Shown here piece by piece: positions 13,064 to 20,800 of a stretch of DNA of 22,039 nucleotides. The stretch spans positions 1 to 22,039 of the IMG/VR virus record IMGVR_UViG_3300020452_000743; one strand, given 5' to 3'. How positions within the stretch are numbered: position 1 is the first letter of the stretch; every line of letters starts with the position of its first letter. Made by a program: the position numbers and the translations under genes. The notes beneath the pieces were generated by a model that was not told the origin of the DNA, did not search any database, and was given only the letters and a program-made list of their open reading frames with translations. Source of the stretch: a virus.

Positions 13064-14065
13064 ATGAAGACAGCTTTAATAACTGGAATCACGGGTCAGG
13101 ATGGATCTTACCTTGCGGAGTTACTTCTAGAGAAGGGATATGATGTTCATGGTATTGTTCGTCGTTCTTCGATGATTAATACAGATAGGATAGATCATAT
13201 CTTTGACAAGATTACTCTTCACTTCGGTGACATGACTGACTCTGGTAATATCATTCACGTAATACAGAAAGTTAAACCAGACGAAATTTATAATCTCGCA
13301 GCACAGAGTCATGTCAAAGTATCTTTTGAGATGCCTGAGTATACAGGTCTAGTTGATGCTATGGGAACTCTGAGAGTTCTTGAAGCAGTAAGAATTCTTG
13401 AGTTGCAAGATAAGTGCAAAGTTTATCAGGCATCAACTTCAGAGTTATATGGATTGGTTCAAGAGACTCCACAAACTGAGGAGACTCCATTCTATCCACG
13501 TTCACCTTATGGTGTAGCAAAGTTATATGGATATTGGATCATCAAGAATTATAGAGAGTCATATGGAATGTATGCTTGCTCTGGTATCCTGTTTAATCAT
13601 GAGTCTCCACGTAGAGGTGAGACCTTTGTAACTCGTAAGATTACTCGTGGTCTATCTAAAATCTCATGTGGTTTACAGAAGGAGATTGTCTTAGGTAATA
13701 TCAATGCAAGACGTGACTGGGGTCATGCTAAGGATTATGTTGAAGCAATGTGGTTGATGTTACAACAAGATCAACCTAAAGATTATGTTATTGCTACAGG
13801 ACTGTCTTATAGTGTTAAAGATTTTGCTGAGAAAGCAGCAGTATATTTTGGAATTACTCTTAGGTGGGAAGGAGAAGGATTAGATGAGGTTGGTATAGAC
13901 AGGTCTAGTGGGAAAACCATCATCAGATGCAGTGATAAATATTATCGACCTGCTGAAGTTGAGACTTTATTAGGTGATGCTCGTAAAGCAAGAGAGGATC
14001 TAGGTTGGGAACCTAAGATATCTTTTGATGAATTAATTGAGGATATGTGTATCTATGGACAGTAG
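13064..14065 (+). CDS. gmd: GDP-mannose 4,6-dehydratase
   Basis: 333 residues. It converts GDP-D-mannose to GDP-4-keto-6-deoxy-D-mannose, the first step to GDP-L-fucose and related sugars, in the cytosol. The N-terminal Rossmann motif is TGITGQDG (7-14) for NADP. The catalytic region has STSELYG (Ser124, Thr125, Glu127) and [10 protein letters not shown] with Tyr149 and Lys153 (YxxxK). [16 protein letters not shown] is the classic GMD substrate block. The start at 13064 is chosen over an in-frame TTG at 13013 because family members begin at MKTALITG and the promoter lies between. It heads the ten-gene operon and overlaps fcl by 11 nt. Identification is secure. Confidence 0.96.
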   Translation: MKTALITGITGQDGSYLAELLLEKGYDVHGIVRRSSMINTDRIDHIFDKITLHFGDMTDSGNIIHVIQKVKPDEIYNLAAQSHVKVSFEMPEYTGLVDAMGTLRVLEAVRILELQDKCKVYQASTSELYGLVQETPQTEETPFYPRSPYGVAKLYGYWIIKNYRESYGMYACSGILFNHESPRRGETFVTRKITRGLSKISCGLQKEIVLGNINARRDWGHAKDYVEAMWLMLQQDQPKDYVIATGLSYSVKDFAEKAAVYFGITLRWEGEGLDEVGIDRSSGKTIIRCSDKYYRPAEVETLLGDARKAREDLGWEPKISFDELIEDMCIYGQ

Positions 14066-14990
14066 TTCTAAAGTATTCGTTGCAGGACACAACGGTCTAG
14101 TTGGTTCTGCCATTGTTAGAAATCTAGAGTCAAAAAATTACAATAACATTTTCTGGGTACGAAGAAAGAATTGTGACCTGACAGATAGAAATCAGGTTGA
14201 CCATTACTTCGATCAATCAAAACCAGAGTATGTTTTTCTTGCTGCCGCAAAGGTCGGTGGTATTATAGGTAATAAAAAATTCCCTGCAGAATTCATCTAT
14301 GACAATCTGATGATTCAGACAAATGTCATAGACGCTGCTTATCGTCACGGTGTTAAAAAACTTGTATTCTTAGGATCATCTTGTATCTATCCTAAGATGG
14401 CAAAGCAACCAATAACAGAGGATCAGTTGATGACTGGTACTTTGGAACCAACTAATGATGCTTATGCTATTGCTAAGATAGCAGGTATCAGGATGTGTCG
14501 TGCTTATCGTGAGCAATATGGATTCAATGCTATAGCATTACAACCAACAAACTTGTATGGTGAGAATGATAACTTCCACCCAGAACATGGTCATGTAATT
14601 CCAGGTATCATGCGTAGAATGTATGATGCAAAACAGAATGGTGATGCTGAGTTTGCTTGTTGGGGTGATGGATCTGCTATGAGAGAATTCCTTTACATTG
14701 ATGATCTTGCTGAGGCATGTTATACTTGCATGGATAAGTATGACTCCGATGAGATTATTAATGTTGGTAGTGGCGTTGATGTTACTATCAAAGAACTCAC
14801 AGGTCACATTGCTGATGTAGTTGGTTACACTGGCAAGATTGTTTGGGACACTAGTAAACCTAATGGTACACCTAGGAAGGTTCTCAACGTGGATAAGATC
14901 AAGTCTCTTGGATGGGAACCAACCTTAGGTCTCAAAGAAGGACTACATAAAACTTTTGAATGGTATAAAGAAAATCATGATAGGCTTTAA
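14055..14990 (+). CDS. fcl: GDP-L-fucose synthase
   Basis: 311 residues, also known as WcaG. It performs epimerisation and NADPH reduction of the Gmd product to GDP-L-fucose. Visible motifs: AGHNGLVG (GxxGxxG, Gly11/14/17), [16 protein letters not shown] with Ser108 and Cys110, and YAIAK with Tyr137 and Lys141 (E. coli Ser107/Cys109/Tyr136/Lys140 equivalents). [21 protein letters not shown] is a typical GMER substrate-binding block. The chosen start (14055) overlaps gmd by 11 nt; an upstream TTG at 14037 is in frame but adds residues that do not fit the family. The order gmd-fcl then fucosyltransferase is the normal fucose module. Confidence 0.96.
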   Translation: MDSSSKVFVAGHNGLVGSAIVRNLESKNYNNIFWVRRKNCDLTDRNQVDHYFDQSKPEYVFLAAAKVGGIIGNKKFPAEFIYDNLMIQTNVIDAAYRHGVKKLVFLGSSCIYPKMAKQPITEDQLMTGTLEPTNDAYAIAKIAGIRMCRAYREQYGFNAIALQPTNLYGENDNFHPEHGHVIPGIMRRMYDAKQNGDAEFACWGDGSAMREFLYIDDLAEACYTCMDKYDSDEIINVGSGVDVTIKELTGHIADVVGYTGKIVWDTSKPNGTPRKVLNVDKIKSLGWEPTLGLKEGLHKTFEWYKENHDRL

Positions 14991-15771
14991 TAGGTTAGGA
15001 TTACTAGGAAGACTTGGTAATCAGATGTTCCAGTATGCTTCATTGAAAGGCATTGCTGCTAACAATGGTTATAACTGGATGATTCCACCACCACCAGAAG
15101 GCAACTTTAAGGAGTGGCAAGATCATCAATTGTTTTATCCATTTGAATTAAAGAATCTTCACAACCTTAATGTTCAACATACTGATGGTGAAAGACCTAC
15201 AGTAAAAGAAAAATCATTTGCTTTTGATGAAGACCTTTTTAATAATTGCCCTAAGTGGGTAAACATAGAAGGTTATCTTCAAAGTGAGAAGTACTTTAAA
15301 AATATTGAGAAAGAGATTAAGGAAGACTTTGCTTTTAAAGAAGAGTTTGCCAAACCATCTAGAGATATGATTGCTACTGTAGAAGAACCAGTTGCACTTC
15401 ATATTCGTAGGACTGACTATTTACAATTAGATCATCACAATAGTCTTGGATTAGATTATTATGAGAAGGCACTTGGAGAATTTGATAGTGATCGCACTGT
15501 TATTATTTTCTCTGATGATGCAGAGTGGTGTAAAGAACAAAAGTTATTTGATGGTGATAGATTTTTAGTTGCAGAAGGTAATGTTAACTATGTTGACTTA
15601 TGCCTTATGACATTATGTACTGGACATATTATTGCTAACTCTTCATTCTCTTGGTGGGGAGCATGGTTATCTAATAGTAAGAAAGTTATAGCACCTAAGA
15701 ATTGGTTTAGTGGTCATCTTGAAAAGCAAGATACCACAGATCTTTATTGTCCTGAATGGGAGGTAGTATAA
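14977..15771 (+). CDS. GT11 alpha-1,2-fucosyltransferase
   Basis: 264 residues from the ATG at 14977 (MIGFNRLG); an in-frame start at 14956 is less like the family. GRLGNQMFQYA (11-21) is the GT11 N-terminal hallmark. HIRRTDYL (142-149) is motif I, the HxRRxD GDP-fucose site, with Arg144/Arg145 expected to bind the nucleotide. FSDDAEWCK and NSSFSWWGAWL (221-231) are motifs II and III. GT11 enzymes transfer fucose from GDP-fucose in alpha-1,2 linkage to galactose or similar acceptors, making H-type structures. It overlaps fcl by 14 nt, so donor synthesis and transfer are made together. The exact linkage is inferred from the family. Confidence 0.92.
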   Translation: MIGFNRLGLLGRLGNQMFQYASLKGIAANNGYNWMIPPPPEGNFKEWQDHQLFYPFELKNLHNLNVQHTDGERPTVKEKSFAFDEDLFNNCPKWVNIEGYLQSEKYFKNIEKEIKEDFAFKEEFAKPSRDMIATVEEPVALHIRRTDYLQLDHHNSLGLDYYEKALGEFDSDRTVIIFSDDAEWCKEQKLFDGDRFLVAEGNVNYVDLCLMTLCTGHIIANSSFSWWGAWLSNSKKVIAPKNWFSGHLEKQDTTDLYCPEWEVV

Positions 15772-16490
15772 TGAAAGTTGCTGTTGTTTTTATAGGTACT
15801 GATAAGTATCTTGACTTCTTACCTAAGTGGTATGAGAGTTGTGAAGAGTATCTTCTTCCAGATGTTGAGAAGAAGTATTTGGTATTTACTAACGGTGAGA
15901 TACCAGAACCACCAAAGAATGTTGTTGTATATAAACAAGAACATTTAGAGTGGCCTTACATTACTTTGTATAGATTCAAAATGATTATACAATCATTTGA
16001 TGATATTAAAGATTGTGATTATTTACTCTTCTTAGATGCAGATATGCGTGTAGTTGATACGGTAACTACAGAAGATCTTATTGATGAGACTAAGAAGTAT
16101 ATTGGTGTTCATCATCCATGTCATTATCTTGGAATGGAACCTCATAATAAAGCACCTGGTGCATTTGAAGTTCGTCCAGTATCCCGTGCTGCTGTATCAG
16201 AAGATGAGTTAATGGATGTATATTATCAGGGATGTCTTTGGGGTGGTAAACTTCCACAGGTTCTTGATATGGTTAAGGAACTTGATAGTAGAACAGATGA
16301 GGATCATGATAAAGACATCATTGCTCAGTGGCATGATGAGAGTCATTTGAATAAATTTTATATTGAGCATAGAGATGAGGTTCATACCGTATCTCCTAGT
16401 TGTGCCTATCCAGAAGTATTTGCATCTGCATGTACCTTCGATCCAAAGATTGTCCATCTAGCAAAAGACAATAGTAAGTACCATGTTTAA
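15771..16490 (+). CDS. GT6 family glycosyltransferase (ABO/alpha-1,3-GalT-like)
   Basis: 239 residues; the ATG at 15771 is set by GGAGGT nine bases upstream and overlaps the GT11 stop by 1 nt. GT6 marks: EWPYITLYRFKMI (60-72), LFLDADMRV with DxD at Asp89/Asp91 for a Mn2+-bound UDP-sugar, HHPCHYL, an ABO-like RP-x-S-x-A stretch, YYQGCLWGG and WHDESHLNKF (187-196), the family's diagnostic block. Vertebrate GT6 enzymes add galactose or GalNAc alpha-1,3, and the ABO members need an alpha-1,2-fucosylated acceptor. The gene directly after GT11 fits that order. It keeps DxD, whereas many bacterial GT6 proteins have NxN. From memory, a GT6 gene has been reported in cyanophage P-SSM2. Confidence 0.88.
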   Translation: MKVAVVFIGTDKYLDFLPKWYESCEEYLLPDVEKKYLVFTNGEIPEPPKNVVVYKQEHLEWPYITLYRFKMIIQSFDDIKDCDYLLFLDADMRVVDTVTTEDLIDETKKYIGVHHPCHYLGMEPHNKAPGAFEVRPVSRAAVSEDELMDVYYQGCLWGGKLPQVLDMVKELDSRTDEDHDKDIIAQWHDESHLNKFYIEHRDEVHTVSPSCAYPEVFASACTFDPKIVHLAKDNSKYHV

Positions 16491-17187
16491 GATTGCACTA
16501 TTATATTCTGGACAACCCAGACATTTAAAAGAAGCGTTCCCAAATCACCACGATACATTTTGGAAACCAAATAATTCATATCAGATAGATGTGTTTGCAC
16601 ACATGTGGTATGACGAGAAGTGGATTGGTAATTACTTCTGGGATCAGTATAAAGATCGTGGAAGATGGGAAGCAGATCTTAAAGAGTTTATGCAAGACAA
16701 CTGGAATCCAAAAGCAATTAAGTTTGAGGAACCAAAAGAATTTGAACCAGAGGATATTGTACCTGATTCTAGATTCCCTCATCCAGTTAATAATATTATC
16801 TCACAGTTCTATAGTATCTCTCAGGCAAATGACCTGAAGAAAAAATATGAAGATGAGAATAATTTTAAGTATGATGTTGTAGTTCGTTTAAGAACTGACG
16901 AATACTTCCAAAGACCTATTGGTCCTATCAATGAATACAATCTTGATAGTATTAATGTCTTAAAAGAATGGGCACATGTTGAGCATGGAATCAACGATCA
17001 CTTTGCATTTGGGTCGTCTGAATTGATGGATAAATATCTGGACGTATATGAGAACTTCGTAGAGATTGCGGAGATGGGAGCAGAAATTAATCCAGAATGT
17101 ATCATTGGATTTAATGCTCAGATCAGACACAAATTACCCGTCACAAAGAATGATTGGAAGTATGTATTATGGAGGGATAAAAAATGA
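16483..17187 (+). CDS. Putative glycosyltransferase of the 'GQPR' type, copy 1
   Basis: 234 residues. The start MFKIALLYSGQPRHL, the DVFAHMWYDE block (near 36-44) and YDVVVRLRTDEYF resemble the second copy at 18557 (FFGQPR, DVFGHMWW, YDFIVLARYDT). The alternating strand pattern and the RTDE/RYDT position look like a GT-A nucleotide-diphospho-sugar fold with an acidic motif after the strand, but I cannot name a CAZy family. By context it would add a sugar to the surface glycan. It overlaps GT6 by 8 nt. C-terminal homology to its paralogue fades, so donor or acceptor specificity should differ. Function is inferred from position and general fold pattern. Confidence 0.6.
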   Translation: MFKIALLYSGQPRHLKEAFPNHHDTFWKPNNSYQIDVFAHMWYDEKWIGNYFWDQYKDRGRWEADLKEFMQDNWNPKAIKFEEPKEFEPEDIVPDSRFPHPVNNIISQFYSISQANDLKKKYEDENNFKYDVVVRLRTDEYFQRPIGPINEYNLDSINVLKEWAHVEHGINDHFAFGSSELMDKYLDVYENFVEIAEMGAEINPECIIGFNAQIRHKLPVTKNDWKYVLWRDKK

Positions 17188-18557
17188 CCAAACTTGTTAT
17201 TTTTGATTTAGACGGTGTATTAATTGATAGTAAAGATTATCATTATGATGCACTGAATGAAGCACTCGGAGAAGAGTATGCTATCAGTAGAGAAGAACAT
17301 GTTAGTACCTATGATGGTCTTCCTACTACAGCGAAGTTAGAATTACTGAGTAAGAATAAAGGTCTTCCTGCAGATAGATATGATGATATCTGGAGAGCAA
17401 AGCAAGAGAATACACTTCACATCTTTAAGACAAAAGTTGATAAGGATTATGAGTTGATGGGATACTTCCAACAACTTGTAGATGAAGGGTATAAGATTGC
17501 TGTTGCTTCTAATAGTATTCGTAATACTGTAAAAATTATTCTACTACGTCTAGGACTTCTAGAGTTCATTGACATCTATGTGTCTAATGAGGATGTGGTT
17601 AGAAATAAACCATTCCCATCTATGTACTGGAAGTGCATGATGGCTCTAGGTGCTTTACCTGATGATACGGTTATCCTTGAGGATAGTCATATTGGTAGGC
17701 AGGGTGCTTTAGATAGTAAGTGTCATTTGGTTCCTATTGAAAATAGGAGTGATTTGAATCAGGCAAAGGTTGATAGGATTAAAAGAATCCTTCAAAGTGA
17801 AAAACAAAAAGTCGCATGGGAGAGCAAAACTATGAACGTATTAATTCCTATGGCAGGACGTGGAAGTCGTTTTGCTACTCAAGGATATACATTCCCTAAA
17901 CCTCTTATTGATGTTAAGGGTAAACCAATGATTCAGGTGGTTACAGAGAACCTGAATATCAAAGCAAACTATACCTTTATTGTTCAGAAGGAACACTACG
18001 AGAAGTATAGTCTTCAACATCTATTAAATCTTATTGCACCCAATTGTAATATTGTTCAGGTAGATGGTATTACAGAAGGTGCTGCATGTACCACATTACT
18101 TGCTAAGGAGTTCATTGATAATGATGAACCACTCTTGATGGCAAACTCAGATCAGTTTGTTGAGTGGGATTCAAATGAAACTCTCTATGCATTCTCTAAT
18201 GGTGATTGTGATGGAGGTATCATTACCTTCCCTGCTACTCATCCTAAGTGGAGTTATGCAAAACTAGGTGATGATGGATATGTATCTGAAGTTGCTGAGA
18301 AGAAACCAATCTCTGAGCATGCAACAGTTGGTATCTATTGGTGGGCAAAAGGATCTGACTATGTTAAGTATGCAGAGCAGATGATTGAAAAAGATATTCG
18401 TGTTAATAACGAATATTATGTTTGCCCTGTCTTCAATGAAGCAATTGGAGATGGTAAGAATATACGTATTAAAGAGATAGAGAAGGAAGGTATGTGGGGT
18501 ATAGGTACTCCTGAAGATCTTAATTATTTCCTAGAACACTACAACGGAGAGTTCTGA
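17184..18557 (+). CDS. HAD phosphatase-sugar nucleotidyltransferase fusion
   Basis: 457 residues in two domains. Residues 1-205 are a beta-phosphoglucomutase-like HAD: FDLDGVLIDS (Asp8, Asp10), VASNS (Ser109), NKPFP (Lys142) and LEDSHIG (Asp167). Residues 217-457 are a nucleotidyltransferase: MNVLIPMAGRGSRF (signature Gly225-Arg226-Gly227), TFPKPLIDVKGKPM (Lys239), ANSDQF (Asp323, metal) and EKEGMWGIGTPEDL. Internal Met217 starts the second domain exactly. Such enzymes make NDP-sugars from sugar-1-phosphates, with the HAD half probably dephosphorylating a precursor, as in bacterial heptose pathways. The sugar is unknown; GDP-mannose formation is possible but not shown. GGAGG lies before the ATG and it overlaps copy 1 by 4 nt. 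Confidence 0.85.
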   Translation: MTKLVIFDLDGVLIDSKDYHYDALNEALGEEYAISREEHVSTYDGLPTTAKLELLSKNKGLPADRYDDIWRAKQENTLHIFKTKVDKDYELMGYFQQLVDEGYKIAVASNSIRNTVKIILLRLGLLEFIDIYVSNEDVVRNKPFPSMYWKCMMALGALPDDTVILEDSHIGRQGALDSKCHLVPIENRSDLNQAKVDRIKRILQSEKQKVAWESKTMNVLIPMAGRGSRFATQGYTFPKPLIDVKGKPMIQVVTENLNIKANYTFIVQKEHYEKYSLQHLLNLIAPNCNIVQVDGITEGAACTTLLAKEFIDNDEPLLMANSDQFVEWDSNETLYAFSNGDCDGGIITFPATHPKWSYAKLGDDGYVSEVAEKKPISEHATVGIYWWAKGSDYVKYAEQMIEKDIRVNNEYYVCPVFNEAIGDGKNIRIKEIEKEGMWGIGTPEDLNYFLEHYNGEF

Positions 18558-19282
18558 TGAAAGTTGCAGTAGCATTTTTTGGTCAACCACGATACGTGGG
18601 TAACCCACAGATTATTAATACTTACAAGGAAGTCTTACTAGACAAGTATGACTGTGATGTATTTGGTCATATGTGGTGGCAAGAAGATGGTGGAGAGTTT
18701 GATTATTCTTCATGGTCTAAAATTAGCAATTGTCCAGTTCCACCAGATGCTCCAAAGATTGTTACTGACAATTATAATCCTCTTATACTTGCTATAGAAG
18801 ATCCTCAAACATTTGAACTTCCACCCAATGCTAAGAAGTATGTTGATGAGAAGTTTACGGATAAACATCCTGATGGTCCTCATTGGAATGATAAGAACTA
18901 TAGTAATGTAATGTCACAGTTGAAGTCTATTCAACATGTATCTAATATTGTAAGACAATATTCTATTGAGAATAATATCAGTTATGATTTTATAGTTCTA
19001 GCAAGATATGATACTGTCATGATGAGGTTCCCAAATCTAGAACAACTTGATAAGTATAAGTTCTATCTACCTGGACATCATCCAAGGTTCCCTGATACTA
19101 TTCAGTTCTTTGGACCTAAGTTCTTGACATGGGCAGAGACTGCCTTTGATGAGGTTGATAATGTATATGAGGGTATATGGGAACCATCTCCAGAAGCATT
19201 TAAGTATGGTGCATTTTTAAGAAGGTTTAGTTCATCTGACCTTGTTGGATTGTCAATGGATGCTGCCTGTATAAGAGGTTAA
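18557..19282 (+). CDS. Putative glycosyltransferase of the 'GQPR' type, copy 2
   Basis: 241 residues, starting MKVAVAFFGQPRYV. The paralogue at 16483 shares GQPR, the DVFGHMWW block, the SQLKSIQHVSNIV helix (like SQFYSISQANDLK) and YDFIVLARYDTV after a predicted strand. A C-terminal segment GPKFLTWAETAFDEVDNVYEG is similar to GSSELMDKYLDVYENFVEI in copy 1. The pair probably arose by duplication and now flank the HAD-nucleotidyltransferase gene. The likely role is sugar transfer to a surface glycan; the donor is unknown. The start overlaps the fusion gene by 1 nt (TGATG) with GGAGAG upstream. Confidence 0.6.
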   Translation: MKVAVAFFGQPRYVGNPQIINTYKEVLLDKYDCDVFGHMWWQEDGGEFDYSSWSKISNCPVPPDAPKIVTDNYNPLILAIEDPQTFELPPNAKKYVDEKFTDKHPDGPHWNDKNYSNVMSQLKSIQHVSNIVRQYSIENNISYDFIVLARYDTVMMRFPNLEQLDKYKFYLPGHHPRFPDTIQFFGPKFLTWAETAFDEVDNVYEGIWEPSPEAFKYGAFLRRFSSSDLVGLSMDAACIRG

Positions 19283-19283
19283 T

Positions 19284-19853
19284 ATGGTTGTAGATTCTCT
19301 TATCAATCCTAGTAACAAAAGATTACTGTCTAGAATAATTGCACATAGAGGTAATATTGGGGGATCAAATCCTGAAGTTGAGAATAGCCCAGAGCAGATT
19401 GACAAATGTATATCTGAGGGTTATGATGTAGAGATAGATTTGAGGTATGATGACTTAACTAAAACTCTTTGGTTAGGTCATGATTCACCAGATTATAAGG
19501 TAACTTGGTATTGGTTAGCACAGAGGATTAGATACCTTTGGGTTCATTGTAAAACTTACAATACTCTCTGCGAATTATCTGATCAAACATTACCTAAAGA
19601 AAGAGGATATGATGTAGACACTGGTGGATGTAATTACTTCTGGCATCAGGAGGATCATTATACTTTAACCAGTAACAATATCATTTGGGCATATCCTGGA
19701 AAACCTTATTCTGATCTTAAAATGCTTAAGGACAACCCAAATTTATCTAACACCGTAATAGTAATGCCAGAATGGAATAAGATGGATTGGGAATCACTAC
19801 AAGTTTTACGTTGTTATGGCATTTGCACTGATCACCCTGAAAAATTAAAATGA
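19284..19853 (+). CDS. Glycerophosphodiester phosphodiesterase-like protein (GDPD superfamily)
   Basis: 189 residues. The GDPD pattern is visible: IAHRGNIGG (His21, Arg22), VENSPEQI (Glu34-Asn35-Ser36), DVEIDLR (Glu50, Asp52) and LGHDSP (His66, Asp67). The remainder follows a TIM-barrel-like order of strands (YLWVHCK, IIWAYPG, NTVIVMPEW, YGICTDHPE). It is shorter than typical GDPD enzymes (about 240-300). Typical members cleave glycerophosphodiesters; in capsule clusters, relatives may act on phosphodiester-linked polymers. It has no signal peptide, so it acts inside the cell. Its presence among transferases suggests processing of a phosphodiester-containing glycan or its precursor. Gene spacing is 1 nt. 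Confidence 0.78.
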   Translation: MVVDSLINPSNKRLLSRIIAHRGNIGGSNPEVENSPEQIDKCISEGYDVEIDLRYDDLTKTLWLGHDSPDYKVTWYWLAQRIRYLWVHCKTYNTLCELSDQTLPKERGYDVDTGGCNYFWHQEDHYTLTSNNIIWAYPGKPYSDLKMLKDNPNLSNTVIVMPEWNKMDWESLQVLRCYGICTDHPEKLK

Positions 19854-20800
19854 AAATTACTTTAGTCGGACCTGGCATTATGCCTATACCACCTACAGGG
19901 TGGGGTGCTGTTGAGATATTAGTATGGGATACTAAAAATGCACTAGAAGATTTGGGACATGAAGTTCAAATCCTTAACACAAAAGACTATCGTCATATAA
20001 TTAACGGGATCAATTCATTTGTTCCTGATTTTGTGCATGTTCATTATGATGAGTTTATTGATATTATTCCATTCATACAATATCCAAATGCTATTACTAG
20101 TCATTTTGGATACTTAGAAAGACCAAAGATGTTTGGTGGTTATATTAATGTAGCAAATCAGTTTAGAGATGTTAAACCAAATGTATTCTGTTTGTCACCA
20201 GGAATTGAGACTGTATATAATTTGATGTTTGATATACCAAAGGAGAATACTTATGTAACTCCTAATGGTGTGAATACAAATAACTTTGAATTTGATAGTG
20301 AAGCAAAGTATCCTGATCGTAGCATCTATCTAGCAAAGATTGATTATCGTAAGAGACAACATCTATTCCAGAACATTGATTCTCTATGGTATGCTGGTAA
20401 TCTTGCTGATAATAATTTTGATAGGAATAAGAATTACCTTGGTGAATGGAGCAAGGAGAAGTTGTATAAGGAGTTAACTAACTATGGTAACCTTTGCCTC
20501 TTATCAGATGGTGAAGCACATCCACTGGTCTGTATGGAAGCGTTCTGTGCTGGACTAGGTGTAGTTGTATGTGAGTGGGGTAAGGCAAACTTAGATCTTG
20601 ATAAAAAATTTATTACTGTCATCCCTGAGAATAAGATTAATGATATTGAATTTGTTGAGAGTGAGATAGTTAAGAACAGAGAATATTCTATTGCACATAG
20701 AGATGAGATCCTTGAATATTCTAAAACTTTTGAGTGGAAGAACGTGCTAGAAAAAAATTACATTCCTGCAATCAAAAAGGTTATTGAAAGATGGTCCTAG
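19850..20800 (+). CDS. GT-B glycosyltransferase (GT4-like)
   Basis: 316 residues. The N-terminus MKITLVGPGIMPIPPTGWGAVE resembles the glycine-rich donor-side start of many GT4 enzymes. C-terminal features are the LAKIDYRKRQHLF segment and GEAHPLVCMEAFCAGLGVVV, which contains an EX7E motif (Glu, then Glu eight residues on), the retaining GT-B nucleotide-sugar site. The usual region between the two Rossmann lobes is shortened relative to a typical 370-residue GT4, so the acceptor lobe may be reduced. ATGA overlap couples it to the GDPD-like gene. Donor and acceptor are unknown. Confidence 0.8.
   Translation: MKITLVGPGIMPIPPTGWGAVEILVWDTKNALEDLGHEVQILNTKDYRHIINGINSFVPDFVHVHYDEFIDIIPFIQYPNAITSHFGYLERPKMFGGYINVANQFRDVKPNVFCLSPGIETVYNLMFDIPKENTYVTPNGVNTNNFEFDSEAKYPDRSIYLAKIDYRKRQHLFQNIDSLWYAGNLADNNFDRNKNYLGEWSKEKLYKELTNYGNLCLLSDGEAHPLVCMEAFCAGLGVVVCEWGKANLDLDKKFITVIPENKINDIEFVESEIVKNREYSIAHRDEILEYSKTFEWKNVLEKNYIPAIKKVIERWS

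Noticed and set aside
13934-13941. GATAAATA in gmd as a late promoter
   Set aside because: It is the codons for Asp-Lys-Tyr in a conserved enzyme; no gene start follows.
17029-17036. GATAAATA inside the first GQPR gene as a late promoter
   Set aside because: Again Asp-Lys-Tyr codons, with the next start about 150 nt away and already coupled to its upstream gene.
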